Assembly (NCBI GenBank): GCA_029891385.1
Contig: CM057233.1
Coordinates: 36,253,540-36,317,539, forward strand
DNA from: Erythroxylum novogranatense
Lineage: Eukaryota; Streptophyta; Magnoliopsida; Malpighiales; Erythroxylaceae
Reading direction: 5' to 3'
Length of the DNA: 64,000 bases
Part shown: positions 47,543 to 58,989 of the stretch, one piece after another
Layout of the letters: each line of letters opens with the position of its first letter
Numbering within the stretch: position 1 is the first letter of the stretch
Made by a program: the position numbers and the translations under genes
The notes under the pieces: generated by a model
What the model saw: only the letters and a program-made list of their open reading frames with translations
Database searches by the model: none
What the model was told of the DNA's origin: nothing

Positions 47543-48279
47543 TAAGATCTTCATATATCATCATGGTTTGGTTAACTTCAACAGACAATAAATTTTCTTG
47601 TTAGTTCGATTTTGGATAACATTCTTGAATCCCCAACATGAATTCATTGGGTGGCTTCATGTATTGTGGTACTTGTAGTAGTCCCTCCCTCAAATTTCTT
47701 CCTTTGTGGGAATTTTATGTTCTTACGGTAAAGTAATAAATTCTTCTTGTAACAAATAATCAAATATTTCCTTTCTTTTGGAAGTGACAAAAGTGTAATG
47801 AAACTTAGTTATTTCCAGCATTTTTATTTTGAATTTTGGAGATTTATGCTCTAAAGAGGAGCAAATACAAATTCCATGGATATTAACTTCAGCCACTATT
47901 GAATCATATGAATTTGACTTTGTAAAATAAGGACCAACTACACTTTTTTTCTAATGTCCTTATTCCCTAAAAAAATCTTTATATTTAAACACTTTTAATG
48001 CCAATTCATAAAAATCATAAAATTCCATACCTTGGAAATTTATTCGTAGTTTAATATCAAGATCCCTTATGCTAACTTAACATACTTGGTCTTTAACCTA
48101 ACATCAACTTCTCATTTTTTTTAATTAGGTAGTGAACATGTCTGCATTCTTGCCACTTTTCTGAGTAACTCTAGATAATTTAGCAATACCGATTTTAGGT
48201 GCCACTTTTCTGAGTGACTTTAGATGATTTAGCAATATTGATTTTAGGTTTAGTCTAAAAAGTTAAGTATAAAACAATC
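47543..48279. other. Unassigned sequence with a 49-bp tandem duplication
   Basis: No gene recognised. TGCCACTTTTCTGAGTAACT begins at 48151 and a second copy at 48200, each running to GATTTTAGG. The two units lie head to tail. Confidence 0.6.
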
Positions 48280-49150
48280 TCAGATTTTAACCTACGAAAT
48301 GATAGAATATTTTGGCAATAAAGCATACTAAGATACTGCTAACAAATTTGGGAACAATCTATGCATGAAATTGTTGAAATTTTCATAATTAGCCAATTCA
48401 TCACACTGAATGGTGAATCTAGAAATTCCCTTAATAACTGATTAGCCATCTTCACTAGAAAATAAGTTAAATTAAGGAATTCTAGAGATAGGGGTAAGGA
48501 TTCTTATGGTCAATATCCCCATATAAGGCTTATAGAATTCCAAACGATCAAGTTGCCTTAAATCAAGCCCATACAGGTCTTTCATGGCTTCTTTGACAGC
48601 TTCCATAACAACTTATATTCTCATTTACAGAGGAGTAATAATTTACAACTATAAAGTTTCCCTCTAAACCTAACGTGGTTCATTAGCTTCCACTTCCAAG
48701 ACAAATCCTTATCTGCTAAAAGCCTAGGGCTTAACAACCTGCAGACGAATTTCAGGATTAAAGTGCATAGGTGTAGTTGGAACATCCTGTCTTTTATCAG
48801 GAGAAATGTATCTTTCATCCATAAAGGAAGAAGTTTGAGGGCAACTACACTAGCCAACTTCCATCACATTTAGTGTATGATACACCCTAGGCTCTTTAGA
48901 GATTTGCCTTACTAGATAAGGAGAATTTTGCTCATCGATCTATACCAGTTCGACAGAAAATTTGTCCACCTTCTCTGTTAGTATTTGGATTGCTTTAGCC
49001 GTAAAGGTCAAGTTGGAATTCAATTCTGAAATCTCATTTATATGAACAATTTCATTTCGTGTCGATGGTTGCGGCAATTTTGGATTCACGTCAGCTAGAG
49101 GCTTAACTGAAGGTAATGCTACCTTCTGCCTTCTTAAGATTCTCAATCAT
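48280..49150 (-). pseudogene. Gypsy gag remnant
   Basis: The minus strand shows, with several stops, LPQPSTRNEIVHINEISELN, DERYISPDKRQDVPTTPMHF, MEAVKEAMKDLYGLDLRQLD, LEFYKPYMG, then FNLFSSEDG, SRFTIQCDELANYENFNNF and HRLFPNLLA. The FYKPY ... FSLFSGEDG ... QCGE ... LRLFPNSL pattern is a recurrent plant Gypsy gag domain. No LTR or pol is attached. An ancient fragment. Confidence 0.65.
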
Positions 49151-49806
49151 TTGAGATACAAAACCTTCATTCCCTATTCCTTGTATGCGACATTGATCCC
49201 CATTGGATGTGCCAAATTATTGATCGCTTATGCAATCAACATTTGCCTCAAGGTGGAATTCTCTCATAATTTGTACTTTATTTTTATCAATGATATATGT
49301 GAGCTTCAAAATTGAAATTCTAAGCTACCATGAAGCTAAAAAGTGTGAAATAAGAAACTAAAAAGATGATTTGATTTAGGGGAAAAAAGTACATGCTGCA
49401 AAGGAAGTTTGAAATAACAGTAAGATCGAGTAAATACACAAAGAAAACCTAAAATAATATGGTGTTTTTATTGGAATAGTATGATTGTTTGTAGGTATAT
49501 ATGTCTTTCATATTTGATTGTGTGTCCTTTGTGTTATGATGTTGATAAATTTATACAATCCTCTTAACTTCAATTACCTAAAGCAATTTTTTTCAACTTG
49601 CACCCCACTTATTATCATGATCACACTCCAGTTAACTATGCTAAAACGTATTTAGGCAAATTTGCCAATCGTTGTATTAATCGTTGCAATATATACATGA
49701 GAGTTTCCTAAAGATTTGGTTAACGATCTCCTAATAACAGCAAGACTAGATATGGACAGTAAGACATTCCTAAAATATATACACAATGGATTTAATGATG
49801 CGGATA
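49151..49806. other. AT-rich spacer
   Basis: Nothing recognisable on either strand apart from short frames of random character. Confidence 0.45.
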
Positions 49807-50279
49807 TGGTTGACATTGCCATATTAGAGTTTGTCCTACATTGAAGAATGAGAGGAAAGAAGACTAACATACAAGTTTAAGGGGCTACTCCATCTATTAT
49901 CGATTGGTTTTAAGATAGAACCTCATTTAAACTTGTATGTGGTCTAACTTTCCTTCTAATGTAGGCCGTATGCTTATTGTAAATTCTAACATGGTATCAA
50001 AGTAGGTTGTTCTTATGCTAGTCGTTAATACCTCGAAATAATAGATTATGTCATGTATTAGGCTTTAAATTAACCTCAAACGTGAGGGGGGTGTGTTGAA
50101 ATATGAAGTAAGAATTTGTCCTACATTGGAGAAAGAAAAGAAAGAAGACTAACATATAAATCTAATGAGCTACTCTATTTATCACCAATTGATTTTAAGA
50201 TAGAACTTCATTTAGATTTATATACGGTTTAACTTTACTTTTTATATGAACCATCAAGTTGATCGTAAATTCTGACAAA
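49807..50279 (+). mobile_element. TRIM element about 390 bp upstream of the small gene
   Basis: Two related direct repeats of about 180 bp: 49807-49990 (ends ATTCTAACA) and 50094-50279 (TGTTGAAATATGAAG to TTCTGACA). Both contain TTTGTCCTACATTG, GAAGACTAACATA and GATTTTAAGATAGAAC. Directly after the first is TGGTATCAAAGTAGG, an initiator-Met-type primer site; directly before the second is GTGAGGGGGG, a purine tract. The 103-bp interior is non-coding. I see no clear target duplication, and the left edge is uncertain by a few bases. Confidence 0.78.
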
Positions 50280-50663
50280 CTGCCTGCTATTCACCAACAT
50301 TTGCCTCGAGCATTTCTCTATCTGACTTCCACTTCTGTTTATGGTGCCCGCTGCTTGCCCTTCGCACGTTCACTACATTTCTCCTATGTTTTGGACTTTT
50401 TACTAGATGCCCACTAAGTATTCGACCAAATGTCATCTAATCCTTGCATCATTTGGGCCTGCTTACTTTTATGCCAAATAAGTTGAATTCGTTTTAGGCT
50501 ATTAACCGTCATATGGATTTTATTTGTTTGATAACTTACAACAGCATAATTCAACCAAAAGATTTTTATTTCGTTTTAGCTTTTTGCAGGATTTAGTGCT
50601 TGGGCAAGTCGAACGGTGCGCTTTCTGTGTTCTGACGAAAAAGCGAAGGAAAATATAGAGAAA
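50280..50663 (+). promoter_or_regulatory. Upstream region of the small membrane-protein gene
   Basis: Mixed-composition spacer between the TRIM and the start codon, presumably with promoter and 5' UTR. No certain TATA box. Confidence 0.35.
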
Positions 50664-50990
50664 ATGGCATTGAATTCCCAGAAATGGGGCTACGTACGGA
50701 TAATAACTGGCACAATTTTCGGCGGTGTTCTGGGTTTCTACGTTATGCACCGTGTGGAAGTCAGTTACAAGGTTTCAACTTTCTTTCCTTATTAGCTTGC
50801 GCTGTTTGCTTACTAAGATAATTTTCGCTTAGCTTTGGATTTAGCTCCTGGTGTTTCCTTAGCTTCTCTGAGTGGCTTTGTCTACTGGATTGGCTCTGTT
50901 GTGCAGGAGAAGATGAAGGAGAGATTGAGACAGTACGAAAGGGATTTGAAAGAGAAAGAAAAGTTGAATAAGCTTGAAGACTCCGTGTAG
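50664..50990 (+). CDS. Small single-pass membrane protein, 63 residues, two exons
   Basis: Exon 1 is 50664-50771 (ATG to TACAAG, then GT); exon 2 is 50907-50990 (after TTGTGCAG, to TAG); phase 0. The protein starts MALNSQKWGYVRII and has one hydrophobic segment at about residues 10-28 (TGTIFGGVLGFYVM). A highly charged helix follows, KEKMKERLRQYERDLKEKEK, ending LNKLEDSV. A short N-terminus, one membrane helix and a charged coil resemble small mitochondrial inner-membrane assembly factors such as PET117, but I cannot confirm homology. Both exons keep one frame, good codons and consensus splice sites, which supports a real gene. Confidence 0.72.
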
Positions 50991-52700
50991 CATCTTCGTT
51001 TTTGAGGATTTTCTTTCGGGTTCACGTTATTTTCCCTTGTTCTTTATTTACATTGTAGCAATACTGCCAATCAATTGTTTGATTGGTTTTAGAATGATTG
51101 CATCAAGTGCTTTGGATATTTTCGTTTATCTTTCTCTTGATGATGTTTGTCTTAGATTTAGGATAGAAGACATTTAGAATTACGGAATTGAAGAATTCTG
51201 TTGTTACCTTGTGCTTTGAGGCTTTGACATTTTGAGACTCTGCTATGGTCTATAACAATCAGACAAGTAATACCCTCATTTCTATGTTCGCTTTTTACAG
51301 AATACAAGCCATGAAGTAGGTACTGCCTCAAGATTGAAGTATATGTTGTTCATATATTTTTTTACTAATATCTAGCTGAAGTCCTTTCCAGATAAGAGAG
51401 GTTCTGTTGCAACTCATTTTATTTAGGTAGTAAAGTGATTTTTGTATGTTCGATAATTTAGGCATACATTTGTTGTTGATCATTAGGGAACGATTGCATC
51501 CAATTGGTTTTGGAGAGAAATTTAATTTATACAGATCATACTAATGAAACGATTCAGACTGGTGATACTTTGGAACTTTTGGATTTGCTTGTGTTATTCT
51601 TTTTGTTCTTAGAGGCAGTGTGCATAGGATGGGGTTGGGAAGTGGCGCATTTAACTATATGTTTCTATAGAGCAGTGATTGATTATCTGGTCCATCATCT
51701 TTCCTTAAGAACTAGAATTTGACGTGTCCAATCATGAGCTCTAGAATTGTTTTTTGATTCAGATAATGTTGATCCTTAGTGAGCTTGAAGTTATGTGAAT
51801 CATGAATAAGTCACGGGCATAGCAGGCACAAATAGATTGATAAGCAAATTTGGCAAACAAACATGCTTGTTTGTTGTGCAAGCAGAATTTGATATGGCAT
51901 GAATCAAGATTTCCTGCCATATCAAAAAAGAAATAAAATAGCTTGTTGTTTAGAGAGGAGTCTTCAGCTTGTGGATTGGCTGACTTCCAGATTTAGTTCT
52001 TTGATTCTTCCTCTTGTATTCCATAGTGCTAGATTCTGAGCTCACCACTTTCTCCTGTGCTTTTCGTATCTTTAGAAGCCAAAGGAATTTATTTGCATCT
52101 ACAATTTAGGACAATCATTGACAAATTTTGGAATGCTTAGAAAATTAACCTTGTATGGCAATTCATATATACCATATGGTTTAAATGATACACTTAGTCA
52201 TGGACTTGCTTATCCACGTTCATGTATTCTATTGATTTTTCCTTCACTTTCTGAAGCATGTTGTTCGGTGATGGTCCTTTTGCAGCTTTTTGTTAGCCCC
52301 TTTTCACTACTCATCTGCAAGATTTAGATGTCGGTGATTTTGAGCTGGAATTATCAAACAATGAAGGCATGTGAACATGGTTTCAATCTGTTTCATGTAA
52401 GAAATGTGTGAATGGGAAGACAGTATTGAGCTTAAGATTTGAGCAAATGTTGGTATCTGGGAGGAGCTATTAATCATCCTTTGTGACCCTCTTTTATGTG
52501 TCATACGAAGAACAAATGTTGGGCAAGTGTTTACAGAATGCTGATTTTAATATTCTTCAATTTATATGTTAAATGGTATTAACATTTATGTAACCTTCAA
52601 CTATGAGATGTTTGAATAATACATCCTAACTTGGTTTATGTATGGTTATCAGTTAACTACCGAAAGAAGGTAATTGTATTTTACCTCCTAAAGTTTCCAC
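50991..52700. other. 3' UTR and spacer with no recognised gene
   Basis: Low transposon content by eye, with T-rich and mixed composition like host intergenic or UTR DNA. Open frames at 51504-51722 and 52118-52327 show no family motif. I see no splice-linked coding series. Confidence 0.45.
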
Positions 52701-53699
52701 CTTTGCACTCAAAGTTAAAAAGATGGACAAACATTTGCTTTAAACTTGTCCTAATAACTTGAGAAGGGAATTCAATTAAATTACGATTAAATTTTCAAAG
52801 ATAAAATAGGCCCGTGCTAATTCTCTAACAAATCACTAATAGATAAATTTATTTATTTAATAGAAATGGGATGAGATGGTGATTACTGTTATAAAAGATT
52901 CTACTTTTGTAAAAATAGGAACTAGTGGGACTACCATGAACCTTGAGAGATACTTTGGATGTATATTTTAATCATAAACAATATACTTAAGGATATCTTA
53001 TTCAAAATATCTTAAATTTTGAGAATATTAAACATATCTCAACTTTTATTTTGAAACTAAATTTCATCTATAAAAAATCTATACATGTGCATGCAATGTT
53101 ATAAATATCGAACCAATCCGATATCATATTGGGTTCTAGTACATTATTGTAGTGGTAGTGGTACCGATCAATATTAGGTATCGTTTTGGGTAATTTTTAG
53201 ATTTATTAAGTAGTCTCTAAATTTTTAAAATTGCAAAATAGTCTATTAGTATATTGTATTGTATACTTTATAATTTACATCAATCATGTCGCAAAAAATA
53301 ATAATAATAAAAATAACTACAATTAATATGAAATAACAATAATTTTAGATATTTCACATATAAATAATAGCTACAATTAATATTAAAAAATCAGCATTCA
53401 AATATAAAATTAAGAACAATACAAGGCATTTGAAATATTACAAATTTATCATATAAGAAATAATATTACATCAAAACATTAAATAAAAGAATAATAAATA
53501 TCCTTAACTCTCAAGCTATTACAATTTACGATACGAGTTCGTGATGAAGAAACAAGTAAAAGTGAAACTTGAAACAATAACATTTATAATTACATTGCGT
53601 AAATATAATTTAACATATTCATCAAATATAAATAAAATTAAAAGAAGAAAAGAAACAAAAACCTGAAATTTTGTTCAATCGTCTACAGGAGAATATTGG
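52701..53699. other. AT-rich intergenic DNA
   Basis: Mostly A/T with an AATAATAATAAA run near 53300. No gene or bounded transposon seen. Confidence 0.45.
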
Positions 53700-54400
53700 C
53701 TATAATTACATTGACTATAATTATCATTTGATACAAAATCCTCATCATTGAGAAGAGTCTCAGCATCATTATCATTCAAATTCAATGCATCAAATGTCAT
53801 GTCAATGCTTTCTCATCTAAGATTATCTTCCAAGTTATTCATATTTAATAAACCCGATTTCTCAGAAACTCAATCCACCAAAAGATTGATATTATCAATG
53901 TAAATTGTATCTATTAAACTACTTGTACTATTAAGAGTCCTAGTAAATAATTACATTTAATTATTAAAAATTATAAGAAATTATATCTAAATTAATAATG
54001 ATAATAGCATACCTTTCCTGAAACTTTAAATTGTAATGAATAAAGACCAAGTCATTCAATCTCTTGTGCTTTAATATATTCATTTTCTTGGAATGGATGA
54101 ATTCAAATGTGTTCGAATTCCTTTCATAGCCTGTTGCACTCACATATTAACTTAAAATTTAAATTGCAAACTTTTGCAATTCTAGAACACGAGTTCCAAA
54201 TTGATCCTACGAAGAAACTGTATGTTGTAAGATAACAAAAGTAGTATTATAAACAAAACAAAGTGATAATTAATTTTCAACAAGTAAGAAAAGGGAAAAA
54301 GCTAATACTTAGAGAAAGTTTTGCTCTTTGTCGAACAACAATTGACATCCCAAAATCTTTAGAAGACCACTAATAATGCTCCATTTGTGAGCTCAAGATA
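53700..54400 (-). pseudogene. hAT-superfamily transposase remnant
   Basis: The minus strand at about 54140-54012 encodes GYERNSNTFEFIHSKKMNIL followed by KHKRLNDLVFIHYNLKFQER, the conserved C-terminal stretch of plant hAT-like transposases just before the dimerisation region. Upstream on the minus strand there are only traces (SSQMEHY near 54390). Downstream (54000-53700) the frame is broken by AT-rich insertions or introns. No terminal inverted repeats were identified. Confidence 0.6.
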
Positions 54401-55863
54401 TCTTGTATCATGTCATGAACAACAATTGTCGTAATAGTTAACACCATTCTCATATTAACTTCAACTGTTATAGAGTATGTTCTATTTATGGTATACTAGA
54501 GCAATTTAAGCATTTAAATGTATTATTGAGATTATAATGGAGATCACGAATAAACTGGAGATAGTTCTGGACTCGACCGAAATTTTTTTTGAAAAGTTTT
54601 TGAAAACTCAAAAAAGCTACAGAATAAGTCTAAACGAGCTTTAAAAAGCCTCAAAATATGCTATAGGGATTTAGTTGACATTTTTAAATGACATCTAAAT
54701 GATTTAGGTGACATTCGATAATTTCATGATTCAATATTAAAATTCTTATGGGCAATCGAAAAAGTTACCAAACAATTTTGAAATACGATGAAAAGCTTCA
54801 GAATTAGGATTGGAGTCTATAGGAACTAAAACAGGTCAAAATGGAGGTTGTTTAAATAGAATTTGGGTAATCCAAAAATTTCAAGATAAAAAAGACTCGT
54901 ATAAAAAAAATAGTGGATTTTAGAGATAATGTGCCTAATTAAAATGTTCTAAGCATGCAATTGAAGATTTTTAGGCTTAATTGGAGTACATTGAGGTCAA
55001 TTTGAGGTTTAGAGTTATATAAAGTATTTTTTGAAGTTATGTAGAAAAGTTATCGATTTAACTCGGTAAAGGGTAAAATGGTCATTTTGAGGTTTAAAGG
55101 TGTTTATATGTGTGAAAACCTAGACTTAATATCTTAGGAGGAAAGTTTTGGTGAAAATAAGTCCATTAGGATAGATTTCAAGAGATAAAAAATTATTGGA
55201 CTAAAATGCCCTTTATGGAAAATAATGGAAATTAGTGATTTTTCTCCCATTTCAATTTTTTCAAGCACCCAATTTAAATGTTTTTTGCCCAATTAGAATA
55301 TTAAATGGTCAATTTGAAGTTACAGTGACCATAGAATATTTTTGGAATTTATTTGGGCATAAATTGCATTTAATTCAAAAAAAGGAGCAAAATGGTCTTT
55401 TCTTCAAACCAAATGCATTCAAATTCCATATCAGTATTAGATGGGAAGGTTCCCTTGAGATAAGCATGAATTAATTTGTTTGAAAAGTAACCAATTAAAT
55501 GGCGACAAGAGGTGTGGGCAAGGTTGTAATTATAAGATGTTATGAAGGGCAATGGTGGGAAAAAAAGTGTAAATAAGCAAAATGTTAATCTCTTTAAAGA
55601 GGGATGGCCATCCATTGCTGAAGGAAGGAAGAGGTAGAAAAAAAGAAGAGCAAAGAAAAAGGAGAAGAGAGAGCTACGACTAGGCCATGGAGAAGTGATC
55701 GAAGAAGTTTTTCATGCTCTTCTACCTCCAATCAAGCATCCAACATGATCCCATACCCAACTAAGTGAAAAGGAAGAAGAAAATGGGTTAGTAAGCTTAC
55801 TAGTTTTGTTGAAAAAAATGGGTTTGTTGTGTTATAGTTGAGATTTGGTTTTGATGTTGTGAA
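54401..55863. other. Repeat-like sequence flanking the chromovirus fragment
   Basis: The style (GAAAAGTTTTTGAAAACTC, GGTAAAATGGTCATTTTGAG) resembles LTR DNA of large Gypsy elements, but I found no partner or ends. It is broken at 55864 by the next element. Confidence 0.35.
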
Positions 55864-58060
55864 TGTTGGGCCCGGGTCCCGGATCCCTGATTCCCGAGGC
55901 GGCCTCTTGGGTCGTGTCTGCGACGGACGCTCCATAAACCTTCGGACCCGATCCCAACATCCATACAAATCCATAAATTCGATACAAACATAAACATATA
56001 CTCATACATACACACATTCTACACATGCATTCCAAATATGCATTAATAATTCCAAATGCATAAACCATCTGTCATTGCCATTCGAAGACATTCAACAATA
56101 TTCTCAAATGCAGCGTAATACAAAAATAAAGTTTAAAATTCAAAATACATAAGTATGCTCCATGATGAAATGCGGCGGGCTAACCAAAGTACTAACTTAA
56201 TACAAGGCTCCTAACTAGCTTGAAGTTTTCGATGCCTTGCAAGGTCGACAATCGTCTCGAATTGCACCTGAGGAGGGGAGAGTAATAGGGTGAGCTGCGA
56301 AGCTCAGTGGCATATACGTTTATAGCTATTGGCAACGAGCCACACAATCAAGCATATATACTTATACGAGCATATAACAAATCATCAAATCCGTCACTAT
56401 ACCATCATCGCATCACAACTCATGTCATATGATTTCACAATATAACAATTTAACATGTATCATGCTCAACAAATCAATTGTGTATGCACAAACAATTGGC
56501 TCGAGAGTTTCGTACACGATCTGGATAAACCAAAGGTAAATCCGTAAACTATCCGAGTCCGATTTCTCAAGGATCTCGTGGCCTCAAGCGGGCAGCCGGG
56601 AGAAGGCTTTAATGTCAACGTGCACGTGACTCCATCCGTAACTCTCTTACCCAAACAAATCACATAATCCATTCGATTCATGCTCAAAGCATTTTTCACA
56701 GTTTTCTAATTTCTCATTCTTGTCCATTGCCATAAGGCCTATCAAGTCATGCATAAAGTGCACATTCAATATTTCTCATGTAATTCAATACCAACAAGGT
56801 CATATCATGCAAGCAAATAAGCACACACAAGGCAATTTGCCCATACACACAATAACCATAAACATATTACCCACCTAGTATCGCTTGAGTATCAGATTCA
56901 CTGCTGTCCTTCCTCTTGCGATTGGGTCAAATCAGCTTGGTTCCCTATAATAAACCAAGTTCTCATTTAATTAACAATCCATAGAAAATATTCCATAAAG
57001 CTTGACAATCAAAATAAAGCATTAAAGGTCTCCATCCGACTTCTAACTAAATTCTCGCACCCTTTGAAACAAATTCCGAACTTCCCTTCTTCATACAACT
57101 CGTAGCCCTTTATTTCTAGTTCACAATGAATCAAGGATCACCTCAATTGGGCATCTACACCAAAAGATATGCCCAAAATACTAAAATTTCACTTTCGGAA
57201 AACAGGGGACTCATGGCGGCGAAGGGGCCTTCATGGGGCTAACGACCTGCCTGCATGCGGCGGCAGCTTCGAAGTGTGCGTCGTGGCGTGCTCATCACTC
57301 GCACGCCACGACGTGCGACGTGCACATGGTGCACGTCGCGTGTCACCAATTCTCTGCAGACGCCAGCGGTGTTCTCTTGCCGTGGTGTGTGCTCTTGCAC
57401 GTCATGACGTCTGGGGTCTGAGTTACGACTCAACCCCGATTCTGCATTTTCTGACTTCATTCTTTTCCCAAACTCAAATGCAACACAACCAAACTATAGA
57501 TCAAGTCCTCTACTACATTTCTAACCCATTCTGAGCTTCAAATCCATCACAAACACATCAGCCCAAGGAAATCCCTACACTTATGCCCTAAAACCCTAAA
57601 CCTTCGATTCTCACAGATTCAAGCCATCTTAGGGTTTAATCCAACTAAAACAAGCTTAAACAAAATGAGACTTACCCGGAAATGATTTGAAACTGTCGAA
57701 AATCTCAAAGATCGAAAATCTCTCTTCTTCTCCTCTTCTTCTCCACCGACGACGCTTCTCCTCTTTCTCTTCTCTTCTATTTCCTTCTTTTCCTTCTTCT
57801 CTTTCTTTTCTCTTTAATTTCTTTCCCTTAAACCTAAAGGGAACAAAGACTAAGTTACCCTTCTCACAAGCCTAAACCCTTTTCAACCTAAGTCATTTTC
57901 CCAAAATACCCTCATAATTCTTACCTTTTAATTCTCATTTAACTGTACTAAACTCAAATAAATCCACTAATGTTCTCAATTTAATCAATTCAAGGCATAA
58001 AACCACAATTATCTCAATTCATGCTTAATATCATCATTAAAAAAAATTTGGGGTCTAACA
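55864..58060 (-). repeat. 3' LTR of the truncated chromovirus (2,197 bp)
   Basis: Aligned by eye to 30799-32986. It keeps the block GCGGGCAGCCGGGAGAAGGC and ACGTGCACGTGA (about 56590-56632), the palindrome cassette at 57205-57430 with altered content (GCGGCGAAGGGG, GCACGCCACGACGTGC, ATGACGTCTGG), and a hairpin GAGTTACGACTC at its right edge. Confidence 0.88.
57205..57430. repeat. Diverged palindrome cassette in the sister LTR
   Basis: Lies between CTTTCGGAAAACAGGGG and GAGTTACGACTCAACCCC, the same boundaries as at 32160 and 38460. The inside has kept the CACG-CGTG theme but differs far more from the other copies than its flanks do. Confidence 0.7.
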
Positions 58061-58989
58061 TTTCTCTCCCTCTTAAAAGAAATTTCGTCCTCGAAATTAT
58101 TACCTGAGCCATCGAAGAGATGCGGATACTTCACCCGCATGGCTTCCAGTGGCTCCCATGTAGCCTCCTCTACCGAATGATTCCTCCAAAGGACTTTGAC
58201 TAACTGAACCGTCTTGTTCCTGAGAACCTTGTCCTTGGTATCCAAAATCTCTACTGGTTGCTCCTCATAACTCAGATCATCTCGCAACTGAACCTCACTA
58301 GCCTGAATGATGTGAGAAGGATCCGATCTATACCTCCTCAACATGGACACATGGAAAACATCATGAATCTGCGCCAATTCTGGAGGTAATGCCAATCTGT
58401 AGGCGAGTGGTCCAATCCTCTCAAGGATCTCATAAGGACCCACATACCTCGGACTCAACTTCCCCTTCTTGCCGAATCTCAATACTCCTTTCTAAGGAGA
58501 TGTCTTAAGGAACACTTTCTCATCGACTTCATACTCCATCTCCTTTCGGTGAGCATCAATATAACTCTTCATCCTATCCTGTGCTGCCTTAAGTCGCTGC
58601 TTAACCAAATTAACTTTCTCAACTGTCGTCTGAATCAATTCCGGTCCTTCCAATTGCCTCTCTCCTTCTTCATCCCAACAAATCGGATTCCTACATCTCC
58701 GCCCATACAAAGCCTCATATGGAGCCATCTGAATGCTCGAATGGTATGAATTGTTATAAGCAAATTTGACCAACGACAAATGTTCATCCCAAGCTCCTCG
58801 AAAATCCATCACACAAGCCCGAAGCATCCCCTCAAGAGTCCGAATAGTCCTCTCAGATTGACCATCCGTCTGAGGGTGAAAAGCCGTACTAAAATTCAAC
58901 TTCGTCCCAAAAGCTTCCTGCAAACTACCCCAAAATCTCGAAGTAAACCGAGGGTCCCTATCAGACACAATCGAATCCGGAATCCCATG
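58061..58989 (-). pseudogene. Integrase C-terminus and chromodomain-like tail, truncated
   Basis: Frames 58482-58062 and 58989-58492 match the chromovirus at 32999-33900: [66 protein letters not shown] and [15 protein letters not shown] stop near 58491 replaces Trp in SPWKG, while the Trp lost in the other copy (PICWDE) is intact here. N-terminal coding beyond 58989 is replaced by another LTR. Confidence 0.87.

Larger units (their letters stand above)
55864..58989 (-). mobile_element. Truncated sister of the 30799-39344 chromovirus
   Basis: Contains one LTR (55864-58060, TGTTGGGCCCGGG to GGGTCTAACA), the polypurine tract and 0.9 kb of integrase. It is then cut at 58989 by the next LTR. High similarity to 30799-33900 throughout. 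The 5-bp flank on the left is GTGAA; its partner is not in view. Confidence 0.88.

Noticed and set aside
48280..49150. Endogenous plant pararetrovirus coat or movement gene
   Set aside because: The FYKPY, FSSEDG and QCDELANYENFN pattern fits a Gypsy gag; no viral replicase or movement motif is present.
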